The notes: a model not told the origin generated them from the letters alone. 6,081 nucleotides of DNA from an uncultured bacterium (GCA_905216045.1 CAJMSL010000116.1:1-6081), one strand, 5' to 3'. Shown: positions 1-6,000, counted from the first letter of the stretch. A program made the numbers and translations.

Positions 1-70
1 AATACGACCATTTAGGGCAAAAACCTTTGCAATGCAGAAAATACTTTTGTGTGGTAAAGCGCAATCAGTG

Positions 71-98
71 TCGAAAGTATTTCTCAAGCGCCTATAAT
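71..98 (+). promoter_or_regulatory. Candidate sigma-70-type promoter of ppc
   Basis: A perfect -10 hexamer TATAAT lies at 93-98. A weak -35, TCGAAA (4 of 6 matches to TTGACA), lies at 71-76 with a 16-bp spacer. Transcription would begin near 105, leaving a short leader of about 25-40 nt before the ppc start. There is no extended -10 TG. The perfect -10 and its position directly ahead of a long gene are the main support. The -35 is a judgement call. Upstream of it (1-70) I see no gene and no clear structure. Confidence 0.6.
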
Positions 99-122
99 GA
101 ATACCGCATGTTACGTGCATAG

Positions 123-145
123 AAGGAGGAATGGGAGGAAACGTG
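123..145 (+). promoter_or_regulatory. Tandem Shine-Dalgarno sequences and ambiguous ppc start
   Basis: Two purine-rich ribosome-binding sequences sit in a row: AAGGAGG (123-129) and GGGAGG (133-138). The first is only 1 nt from ATG 131, too close to serve it well. It would instead be 13 nt from the in-frame GTG at 143, while the second is 4 nt from that GTG. The ribosome-binding layout therefore favours GTG 143 (protein beginning M-A-E-N-L-S-N-Q) over ATG 131 (M-G-G-N-V-A-E-N). The difference is four residues. Which is used cannot be settled from the sequence alone. Confidence 0.5.
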
Positions 146-2956
146 GCTGAGAACCTAAGCAACCAGTCTGTACCCGAAGCCGCGGCGCGCGTCGCTGCCG
201 TGGTCAACCGCCTCGTTAACCGAATCGGCTCGAATGCCGAGTCCAGGGAGCGTCTCGCCGAGATCGAGATCCCCGAGGAGCTGCGCGACAATCTGGCGCT
301 GTTCTTGCGCCTGGAGCGCCGTGTGCTTAGCGAGTATGATCCCGAGATCGCGGACCTGTTCGACAAGATTTTGACAGCCGAGATTGTGGTCAATGCCGGC
401 AACCCCGGTACCTGCGCTGCCGACGAAGCCGTCGACGAGCAGGGCGTGCCCACCGCCGACGAGCCCACTGCCGTGGCATTTCGTGAGGTCGTCGATTTGA
501 TCGACAGCCTGCCGCTCGATAAGCAGCAGGTCATCGTTCGCGCCTTTACGAGCTTTTTCCATCTGGCAAACCTGTCGGAGGAGAACTACCGTGTGGCGCA
601 GCTGCGCGAGCGCGAGGCCGGTGCGTCGACCGATACCGAGGTCGATCCTGCCAACGAGCTTACCGTTGCCTATCACCAGCTGGTGAATGAGCTGGGTGTC
701 GAGGGTGCCAACGAGCTGCTCGACAAGCTCGAGTTCCACCCTGTCTTTACCGCACATCCCACCGAGGCCCGTCGTAAGGCCGTCGAGGGCAAGATCCGCC
801 GTATCTCCAACCTGCTGGAGGAGCGTCCGCGTCTGGGCGGCTCCGACCTGGTGGAGAACGAGCGCCATATGCTGCAGGAGATCGACGCCCTGGTGCGTAC
901 GAGTCCCATCGCGCTCAAGAAGCCCACGCCGGTCGAGGAAGCCGATACCATCATCGACATCTTCGATAACACGCTGTTCGACGTTATCCCCGTTATCTAT
1001 CGTCGTTTTGACGATTGGGTGCTGGGCGACAAGGCCGGTACTGTGCCGCCGCTGTGCCCGGCGTTCTTCCATCCCGGCAGCTGGATCGGTTCCGACCGCG
1101 ACGGTAACCCCAACGTCACCGCCAAGGTGAGCCGTGAGGTCGCCGCCAAGTACTTTACGCACATGGTGCTCAAGCTCGAGGACAAGTGCCGCCACATCGG
1201 CCGCAACCTCACGCTCGAGGCTACCTACAGCAAGCCGTCGGCCGAGCTCATTAACCTGTGGAACCATCAGGTCGAGATGAGCCCTCGTTACACGGCCCGC
1301 GCCGAGCTGATCTCCGAGCACGAGCCGCATCGCGCCGTCATGCTCGTCATGGCCGACCGCCTGAACGCCACCGTCCGTCGTATCACCGACACCATGTACC
1401 ACAGCGCCGACGAGTTCCTGGATGACCTGCGCGTCGTCCAGCGTTCGCTGGCCGCCTGCGGTGCCGTCCGTGCTGCCTACGGCCCGGTCCAAACCATCAT
1501 CTGGCAGGTCGAGTCCTTCGGCTTCCATATGGTCGAGATGGAGTTTCGTCAGCACTCCGTGGTGCATGCCCGCGCCCTTAAGGATATCCACGAGAACGGT
1601 ATCCATGGCGACCTGCAGCCCATGACGCGCGAGGTCATCGATACCTTCCGCGCTATCGGCTCCATCCAAAAGCGCTACGGCAAGAAGATGGCGCACCGCT
1701 ACATCATCTCGTTTACCAAGAGCGCTCAGCATGTGGCCGACGTCTTTGAGCTGGCGCACCTGTCCTTTGCACACGAGGAGGATGTCCCCGAGCTCGACGT
1801 GATCCCGTTGTTCGAGCAGCTCGAGGACCTCGAGGGCTGCGTCGACGTGCTCGATCAGATGCTTACGCTGCCCGTGGTGCAAAAGCGCCTTGCCCAGACC
1901 AACCGCCGCATGGAGGTCATGCTGGGCTATTCCGACTCTTCCAAGGATGCCGGTCCTACCACGGCCATGCTCGCGCTGCACTCCGCGCAGGAGCGCATCG
2001 CCAAGTGGGCAGAGAAGAACGATATCGACCTGGTGCTCATGCACGGTCGCGGCGGTGCCGTGGGCCGTGGCGGCGGCCCGGCCAACAAGGCCGTGCTGGC
2101 GCAGCCCAAGGGTTCGGTCAACTGCTTCTTTAAGCTTACCGAGCAGGGCGAAGTCATCTTTGCCCGTTACGGCAACCGCACGCTGGCTCAGCGCCATGTT
2201 GAGTCCGTTGCCGCCGCAACGCTTTTGCAGTCGGCCCCGAGTGTCGAGAAGACCAACACCGAGACCACGCAGAAGTTCTGGGATATGGCCGAGAAGCTCA
2301 ACACTGCAAGCCACGAACGCTATCTGGACCTGCTGAACACCGAGGACTTTACACCGTGGTTCTCGACCGTGACGCCGCTGACCGAGGTCGGTCTGCTGCC
2401 GATCGGCTCGCGTCCCGCCAAGCGCGGTCTGGGCGCCAAGTCGCTCGATGACCTGCGTACCATCCCGTGGATCTTCAGCTGGAGCCAGGCGCGCATTAAC
2501 CTGGCCGCTTGGTACGGTCTGGGCACCGCCTGCGAGCAGCTTGGCGATCTTGACCAGCTCAAGGCTGCCTACCAGGAGTGGCCGTTCTTCCGCACCTTTA
2601 TCGACAACATCGAGATGTCGATTGCTAAGACCGATCAGCGCATCGCCAAGATGTATCTGCATCTGGGCGACCGCGATGATCTGTCCAAGAAGGTCTTTAC
2701 CGAGATGCAGCTCACCCGTAAGTGGGTCCTTGCCATCGTCGGTGATGAGTGGCCGCTGCAGCGTCGTCGCGTGCTCGGCTGCGCCGTTCGCGTGCGTAAC
2801 CCCTACGTCGACGCTCTGTCCATCGCCCAGGTCCGCGCCCTTCGCGAGGTGCGTATGAACCAGGACGAGATGGCCGAGGAGAAGAAGGCCGAGTACATGA
2901 GCCTGATTCTTTCGACTGTGACCGGCGTCTCGGCAGGTTTGCAGAACACGGGGTAA
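131..2956 (+). CDS. ppc: Phosphoenolpyruvate carboxylase
   Basis: This cytoplasmic enzyme carboxylates PEP with bicarbonate to oxaloacetate and phosphate, refilling the C4 pool for aspartate, malate and fumarate/succinate. It has 941 residues against 883 in E. coli. Visible motifs are FTAHPTE (206-212, catalytic His209), GSWIGSDRDGNPN (316-328), GYSDSSKDAG (599-608, Lys605), HGRGGAVGRGGGP (638-650, Arg640 and Arg646) and the C-terminal NTG (939-941). Residues matching the E. coli aspartate-inhibitor site also appear kept: Lys833 in IAKTD, Arg889 in VRNPYVD, Asn939 and Arg646. Allosteric inhibition by aspartate is therefore likely (inference). The motif RAFTSFFHLAN (137-147) aligns with RAFSQFLNLAN of E. 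coli, placing about 65-70 extra residues before it, including an Ala/Asp/Glu-rich linker near 90-115. The start is ATG 131, or more plausibly GTG 143 from Shine-Dalgarno spacing. The gene appears monocistronic: own promoter upstream, long palindrome after the stop. The family call is near certain. Confidence 0.98.
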   Translation: MGGNVAENLSNQSVPEAAARVAAVVNRLVNRIGSNAESRERLAEIEIPEELRDNLALFLRLERRVLSEYDPEIADLFDKILTAEIVVNAGNPGTCAADEAVDEQGVPTADEPTAVAFREVVDLIDSLPLDKQQVIVRAFTSFFHLANLSEENYRVAQLREREAGASTDTEVDPANELTVAYHQLVNELGVEGANELLDKLEFHPVFTAHPTEARRKAVEGKIRRISNLLEERPRLGGSDLVENERHMLQEIDALVRTSPIALKKPTPVEEADTIIDIFDNTLFDVIPVIYRRFDDWVLGDKAGTVPPLCPAFFHPGSWIGSDRDGNPNVTAKVSREVAAKYFTHMVLKLEDKCRHIGRNLTLEATYSKPSAELINLWNHQVEMSPRYTARAELISEHEPHRAVMLVMADRLNATVRRITDTMYHSADEFLDDLRVVQRSLAACGAVRAAYGPVQTIIWQVESFGFHMVEMEFRQHSVVHARALKDIHENGIHGDLQPMTREVIDTFRAIGSIQKRYGKKMAHRYIISFTKSAQHVADVFELAHLSFAHEEDVPELDVIPLFEQLEDLEGCVDVLDQMLTLPVVQKRLAQTNRRMEVMLGYSDSSKDAGPTTAMLALHSAQERIAKWAEKNDIDLVLMHGRGGAVGRGGGPANKAVLAQPKGSVNCFFKLTEQGEVIFARYGNRTLAQRHVESVAAATLLQSAPSVEKTNTETTQKFWDMAEKLNTASHERYLDLLNTEDFTPWFSTVTPLTEVGLLPIGSRPAKRGLGAKSLDDLRTIPWIFSWSQARINLAAWYGLGTACEQLGDLDQLKAAYQEWPFFRTFIDNIEMSIAKTDQRIAKMYLHLGDRDDLSKKVFTEMQLTRKWVLAIVGDEWPLQRRRVLGCAVRVRNPYVDALSIAQVRALREVRMNQDEMAEEKKAEYMSLILSTVTGVSAGLQNTG

Positions 2957-2979
2957 TCGATAGCCCTGTGGCTCTCACC

Positions 2980-3106
2980 GGGACCCGATGGGTTTCCCTC
3001 TGAATGCGTCCTCGCACTTGAAGCCCCCTTATCCTGCTCCTTTGGAGCTGCGGATAAGGGGGCTTCGTGCTGCGGAGTGCATTCAGAGGGAAACCCATCG
3101 GATCCC
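2980..3106. repeat. 127-nt single-axis near-palindrome after ppc
   Basis: Outer arms 2980-3007 and 3079-3106 are reverse complements over 28 positions with one mismatch (2984 against 3102), including 23 uninterrupted pairs (2985-3007 with 3079-3101). Then come 12 largely unpaired bases on each side (3008-3019, 3067-3078), a perfect 15-bp inner stem (3020-3034 with 3052-3066), and a 5-bp GCTCC/GGAGC tip around TTT (3036-3048). Outer and inner arms share one axis at 3043; the tip is displaced by about half a base pair's step. The element begins 23 nt after the ppc stop. It could extrude as a cruciform in DNA, or fold into a long RNA hairpin on ppc mRNA read from either side. It may be a dispersed palindromic repeat of the REP/MITE type, but I cannot count copies elsewhere. 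No transposase and no flanking target duplication were seen. Confidence 0.9.
3020..3066. terminator. Possible bidirectional terminator or 3' stabilising stem of ppc
   Basis: The inner stem GAAGCCCCCTTATCC (3020-3034) pairs perfectly with GGATAAGGGGGCTTC (3052-3066), the arms being 17 nt apart with a further small hairpin between them. Its position 63 nt after the ppc stop fits transcription termination or 3'-end protection. However, neither strand has a run of T after the stem (CTTCGTGC on +, CTTCAAGTGC on -). It is therefore not a canonical intrinsic terminator. Rho-dependent ending followed by trimming back to the stem is an alternative. Confidence 0.45.
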
Positions 3107-3465
3107 TTCGTCCTCGGTCTTCTGGGATTAAAGCTAAAGGGAATAAGGCGCGCTTCGCGCATAGCGTGGAGTGCGGCGAGGGCTTCTTGCGTCCTGCGGA
3201 GTGTGCCTAAAAGTAAACTGATGGCGGGCCCTGCGATGTCCGGTCTTCGGCGGATCAGCCGCTGGGTGAGGGTGGTGCTTGGGGCGACGTGCAAAAAACG
3301 GAGTTTTCAGCAGCCAAAGATTGGTGCATAAGGCTATGGGTGACGTTCGCGGCTCCTGGTGATGCTTTTGCATGACGATTGGGCTTTGTCGATGTTCATA
3401 TATGGCTGGGTTCTCGCCGCATGCTTTCCAGATGGGTCGAGTCATGAGGACTATCTACCTTTTGA

Positions 3466-3488
3466 AAGATTTTTGGCACCAAAATCTT
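3466..3488. promoter_or_regulatory. Operator-like inverted repeat
   Basis: Arms AAGATTTTTGG (3466-3476) and CCAAAATCTT (3479-3488) are reverse complements apart from one extra T in the left arm, around a CA centre. The core TTTTGGCACCAAAA (3472-3485) is 14 nt. The very short centre makes an RNA hairpin less likely than a binding site for a dimeric DNA-binding protein. It is about 350 nt upstream of larA, and no regulator gene is in view. The function is not known. Confidence 0.35.
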
Positions 3489-3568
3489 ATCCCGCGATGC
3501 TGAATACTCGCAAAAATGCACGCTCCGGAGGGTACTACCCAGTTATGGCCAGAAATCCATGCGCCATC

Positions 3569-3597
3569 TTATGCAATTAATTAACGAATTTATGCAA
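3569..3597. promoter_or_regulatory. Direct repeat TTATGCAA with 21-bp period
   Basis: TTATGCAA occurs at 3569-3576 and again at 3590-3597, exactly 21 bp apart, or two helical turns. Both copies would face the same side of the DNA. The stretch between contains TTAATTAA and is strongly A+T-rich. The spacing is what one expects of tandem sites for one regulator, or of curved DNA. Chance is possible because the region is A+T-rich. No promoter hexamers with good spacing were found next to it. Confidence 0.3.
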
Positions 3598-3655
3598 AAT
3601 GGCTTACGTGCGTACGTCTCGGACTAGATGTTTGCCTCGGCGCTGCGTAAATCAT

Positions 3656-3679
3656 CCTGTCTATAGTGTCTTTGACAGG
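3656..3679 (+). promoter_or_regulatory. Small hairpin abutting the pre-larA terminator
   Basis: CCTGTC (3656-3661) pairs with GACAGG (3674-3679) around a 12-nt loop and ends exactly where the terminator stem begins. Bases 3677-3680 can pair either in this hairpin or in an extension of the terminator stem, so the two would compete slightly at their junction. This could be the 3' part of a structured small RNA or of a leader. A TATAGT resembling a -10 (3662-3667) lies in the loop without a matching -35, so I do not call a promoter. Confidence 0.3.
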
Positions 3680-3716
3680 CGGCTGCGGTCCCGTTTGGGG
3701 TCGCGGCCGTTTTGTT
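3680..3716 (+). terminator. Intrinsic terminator upstream of larA
   Basis: Left arm GGCTGCGGTCCC (3681-3692) pairs with right arm GGGGTCGCGGCC (3697-3708): nine Watson-Crick and three G-U pairs around a GTTT loop. C3680 with G3709 extends it by one pair. The U-rich tail GTTTTGTT follows at 3709-3716. Orientation is + only, because the other strand has no T-run after the stem. It lies 120 nt before the larA start, yet no convincing gene lies between the ppc palindrome and here. It may end a small RNA, stop read-through from upstream, or attenuate larA. Confidence 0.7.
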
Positions 3717-3836
3717 GTGGGGCAAATATGAACGTTGTGTTAATGAGTCGGTGGACGGTGGTGTTTTTCGGTGAGCGGCGTATCCTTCCAACGGTTTATC
3801 TAGTGTGTCAGTTGAAAAGGAAGAGGGCGCTCGTCA

Positions 3837-5114
3837 TTGTTTGAATGTGAACTGCCGTTTGACCACAAGACGTTGCATCTGGAGCTCGAGGATAAGAACT
3901 TCGCGGGTGTGATGGAAGGTCATCAAAACGAGTTTAAGACCACGAAATCGCAGGAAGAGCTGGTAGAGGAGTCGCTTGCCAACCCTTATGGCTCGCCGTC
4001 GCTCGAGGAGCTTTGTGCTGGCAAGAAGGATATCGTCATCATTAGCTCCGATCATACGCGTCCCGTTCCCTCGCGTGTGACGATGCCTATTCTGCTGCAT
4101 CACATCCACTCCGCTGCGCCTGAGGCGCGCGTTCGCATTCTGGTTGCTACGGGTATGCATCGTCCGTCGACACACGAGGAGCTCGTCAACAAGTATGGCG
4201 AGGAGATCGTTGCCAACGAGGAAATCGTTATGCACGTCGCGACCGATGACAGCATGATGAAAAAGATCGGCACCCTGCCTTCTGGCGGCGAGTGCATCAT
4301 CAACAAGATTGCCGCCGATTGCGATCTGCTGCTTGCCGAGGGCTTTATTGAGCCGCACTTCTTTGCCGGTTTCTCTGGCAGCCGCAAGTCCGTCCTGCCT
4401 GGCATCGCCAGCTACAAGACCATCATGTATAACCACAACGGTCAGTTTGTGAATGATTCCCACTCGCGTGCCGGCAACCTGTGCCACAACCACGTGAGCG
4501 AGGACATGTTTGCCGCTGCCGAGATGGCTCACCTTGCCTTTGTGCTTAACGTGGTACTCAACGGCAAGCACGAGGTTATTGGCTCCTTTGCCGGCGACAT
4601 TCACAAGGCGCACGAGGCTGGCTGCGAGTTTGTGAAGAGCCTTGCAGGCGTTGAGCCCGTCGAGTGCGAGATTGCCATCACCACCAACGGCGGCTACCCG
4701 CTCGACCAGAACATCTACCAGGCCGTGAAGGGTATGTGCTCTGCTGAGGCTACGCTTCCCGAGGGCGGTGTGATCATCGACGTCGCCGGCTGTGCCGACG
4801 GTCACGGTGGCGAAGGCTTCTATCACAACATCGCTGACAACGATCCGGCAGAGTTTGAGCGCGCCTGCATCGACCGTCCTAAGGACGAGACCCTGCCCGA
4901 CCAGTGGACGAGCCAGATTTTTGCCCGCATCCTGGCGCATCATCCTGTGATCATGGTTACCGACCTGTGCGATCACCAGATGATCAAGGATATGCACATG
5001 ACGCCGGTCAACACTCTCGATGAGGCGCTCAAGCTCGCCTTTGAGATGAAGGGTGCCGATGCCAAGGTGGCCGTCATTCCCGATGGCCTGGGCGTTGTCG
5101 TCGCACAGCACTAG
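3837..5114 (+). CDS. larA: Nickel-dependent lactate racemase LarA
   Basis: LarA interconverts D- and L-lactate in the cytoplasm by hydride transfer to a nickel-pincer nucleotide cofactor bound covalently to a lysine. The 425 residues match the roughly 424 of the Lactobacillus plantarum enzyme. Key residues fall at identical numbers: Asp72 and Arg75 (SSDHTR), His108 (TGMHRP), His174 (EPHFFAGFSG), Lys184 (SRKSVLPG, cofactor attachment), His200 (YNHNGQ, nickel ligand), Gln295 and Lys298 (YQAVKG). The start is TTG 3837: an in-frame TGA lies at 3813-3815, no ATG or GTG lies between, and GAGGG ends 9 nt before the TTG. Residue 182 is Ser (GFSGSRK), where I recall Gly. The cofactor genes larB, larC and larE are absent here. 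The channel gene follows after 49 nt. LarA homologues can act on other 2-hydroxy acids, but the full residue match and the adjacent channel favour lactate. Confidence 0.95.
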   Translation: MFECELPFDHKTLHLELEDKNFAGVMEGHQNEFKTTKSQEELVEESLANPYGSPSLEELCAGKKDIVIISSDHTRPVPSRVTMPILLHHIHSAAPEARVRILVATGMHRPSTHEELVNKYGEEIVANEEIVMHVATDDSMMKKIGTLPSGGECIINKIAADCDLLLAEGFIEPHFFAGFSGSRKSVLPGIASYKTIMYNHNGQFVNDSHSRAGNLCHNHVSEDMFAAAEMAHLAFVLNVVLNGKHEVIGSFAGDIHKAHEAGCEFVKSLAGVEPVECEIAITTNGGYPLDQNIYQAVKGMCSAEATLPEGGVIIDVAGCADGHGGEGFYHNIADNDPAEFERACIDRPKDETLPDQWTSQIFARILAHHPVIMVTDLCDHQMIKDMHMTPVNTLDEALKLAFEMKGADAKVAVIPDGLGVVVAQH

Positions 5115-5123
5115 TACGCGGCC

Positions 5124-5142
5124 TAAACGAATCGTTTATAAC
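5124..5142. promoter_or_regulatory. Inverted repeat and -10-like box in the larA-channel gap
   Basis: TAAACGA (5124-5130) and TCGTTTA (5132-5138) are perfect reverse complements around a single A. They overlap TATAAC (5137-5142), a 5 of 6 match to a -10 box. No -35 is visible at the right distance (5114-5120 is GTACGCG). In RNA it could form a 6-bp hairpin with an AAT loop between the two genes. It may set relative expression or mRNA stability, or be an operator for an internal promoter. It has no T-run, so it should not terminate. Confidence 0.35.
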
Positions 5143-5163
5143 CGACAAGAAAGATAAGGTTTT

Positions 5164-5895
5164 ATGCTTACCAAACTCCTCTGCGAATTCGGCGCAACGG
5201 CCCTCATGATCATCTTTGGCGTGGGCGTGCACTGCGATACCGTGCTTAAGGGTACCAAGTATCAGGGCTCCGGCCATATGTTTGCCATCACCACTTGGTC
5301 TTTTGGCATCTCGGTCGCCTTGTTTATCTTTGGCGGCGCCGTGTGCATGAACCCCGCCATGGTGCTTGCCCAGTGCATCGTGGGCCTGGTGCCGTGGAGC
5401 AGCTGCATCCCCTTCATGATTGCCGATATGCTCGGCGGCTTTGTGGGCGCCGTGATCGCGTGGTTGATGTATGCCGATGAGTTCAAGGCTTCCGACGGCG
5501 TCGTCGACCCTATTGCCCAGCGCAACATCTTCTCGACCAACCCCACCACCGAGGGCACCAACTATGCCCGCAACTTCTTCTGCGAGGCTATCTGCACCTT
5601 TGTGTTCATCAGCGCCATCCTTGCTGCTGCTAACCGTGCTGGCGAGAACGTCCTGATGCTCGCTATCTGCGTCGGTCTGATCGTTTGGGCTGTTGGCATG
5701 GGCATGGGAGGTATCACTGGCTTCGCCATGAACCAGGCCCGTGACCTTGGTCCTCGCATGGCCTATCAGGTGCTGCCGATTAAGAACAAGGCTGACAACA
5801 ACTGGAAGTACGGCCTGCTTGTTCCTGGCATCGCTCCGTTTGTCGGTGCCGCTCTGGCCGCGCTGTTTGTGCATGGTTTCTTGGGCATGTTCTAG
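5164..5895 (+). CDS. MIP-family channel, probable lactate channel (LarD-like)
   Basis: This 243-residue membrane protein has the aquaporin/aquaglyceroporin plan: six hydrophobic helices and two half-helix pore loops. The first motif is C-M-N-P-A (61-65). The second, in GFAMNQARDLGPR (186-198), reads N190-Q191-A192 instead of NPA, while Arg193 and the aquaglyceroporin-type Asp194 are kept. Trp45 (TTWSFG) likely matches the filter Trp of GlpF. The loop before the first NPA lacks the usual SGAH and is about two residues shorter. Loop C is polar (about 104-135). In L. plantarum an aquaglyceroporin-family lactic acid channel (LarD) is encoded in the lar operon, so location right after larA suggests lactate passage. 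Glycerol or water are alternatives. The start is ATG 5164 with weak AAGG at 5156-5159. The sequence of the odd codon is clear (AACCAGGCC), and the frame is intact on both sides. Confidence 0.88.
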   Translation: MLTKLLCEFGATALMIIFGVGVHCDTVLKGTKYQGSGHMFAITTWSFGISVALFIFGGAVCMNPAMVLAQCIVGLVPWSSCIPFMIADMLGGFVGAVIAWLMYADEFKASDGVVDPIAQRNIFSTNPTTEGTNYARNFFCEAICTFVFISAILAAANRAGENVLMLAICVGLIVWAVGMGMGGITGFAMNQARDLGPRMAYQVLPIKNKADNNWKYGLLVPGIAPFVGAALAALFVHGFLGMF

Positions 5896-5957
5896 TCTGA
5901 GGCTACATAGTTGTCCGCTGGCCGCATGGGGTAACTTCCCAGCGCGTCCTCGGACAT

Positions 5958-6000
5958 GCAAAAAGGCTCGCAGCGCACATCGAGCGGCGAGCCTTTTTGC
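5958..6000. terminator. Strong bidirectional terminator of the larA-channel unit
   Basis: GCAAAAAGGCTCGC (5958-5971) and GCGAGCCTTTTTGC (5987-6000) are perfect 14-bp reverse complements around a 15-nt loop. The T-run at 5994-5998 serves + transcription, and the A-run at 5960-5964 gives the same on the - strand. An alternative inner pairing (GCTCG 5966-5970 with CGAGC 5981-5985) is possible. It lies about 60 nt after the channel stop and would also stop leftward transcription from a convergent neighbour. Confidence 0.88.

Larger units (their letters stand above)
3107..3655. other. Gene-free intergenic stretch with two base-composition zones
   Basis: I see no supportable gene in these roughly 550 nt. 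The first part, to about 3330, is G+C-rich with short hairpins: GCGCG/CGCGC at 3148-3160, GCGG/CCGC near 3249-3262 and AAAAC/GTTTT at 3295-3307. It also carries a second copy of CTGCGGAGTG (3194-3203), which is present at 3070-3079 inside the large palindrome. From about 3440 to 3610 the DNA is notably A+T-rich (20 G or C among 60 bases at 3541-3600). Short open frames exist on both strands (for example 3359-3580 + and 3134-3445 -). They lack Shine-Dalgarno sequences and recognisable domains, and the minus-strand one is dominated by Arg, Pro and His, as expected from non-coding G+C-rich DNA. The first part may be a dispersed intergenic repeat (inference). Confidence 0.6.

Noticed and set aside
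155..2662. 835-codon open frame on the - strand
   Set aside because: It lies wholly antisense to ppc, whose motifs are unmistakable. Long antisense frames are a by-product of G/C-rich third positions. The translation shows no recognisable domain.
3077..3331. 84-codon + strand frame, and overlapping - strand frames at 2803-3294 and 3134-3445
   Set aside because: They start in or run through the palindrome, have no Shine-Dalgarno sequence and are Arg-rich or Arg/Pro/His-rich without domains.
3474..3490. TGGCAC as the -24 half of a sigma-54 promoter
   Set aside because: The required TTGC-like -12 element is absent at the expected spacing, and the bases are better explained by the inverted repeat.
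3359..3580. 73-codon + strand frame starting GTG-ATG
   Set aside because: No ribosome-binding sequence precedes it, no family is recognised and it crosses the operator-like dyad. It cannot be excluded as a small protein but is not supported.
3672..3677. Perfect -35 TTGACA before larA
   Set aside because: The position of a matching -10 (about 3694-3700) is inside the terminator stem and reads TTTGGGG, so no promoter is possible.
3717..3836. Nickel or other metabolite riboswitch in the larA leader
   Set aside because: I could not recognise a known aptamer core, only G/T-rich sequence. No claim made.
3599..3844. 81-codon + strand frame
   Set aside because: It reads straight through the intrinsic terminator at 3680-3716 and overlaps the larA start. 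Basic, low-information translation.
3834..5111. 425-codon open frame on the - strand
   Set aside because: It is the exact antisense of larA, whose catalytic residues are all present on the + strand.
5074..5961. 295-codon open frame on the - strand
   Set aside because: It is antisense to the channel gene. The His/Asp/Gly/Ala-rich translation is typical of an antisense shadow of a membrane protein, and it runs into the terminator.
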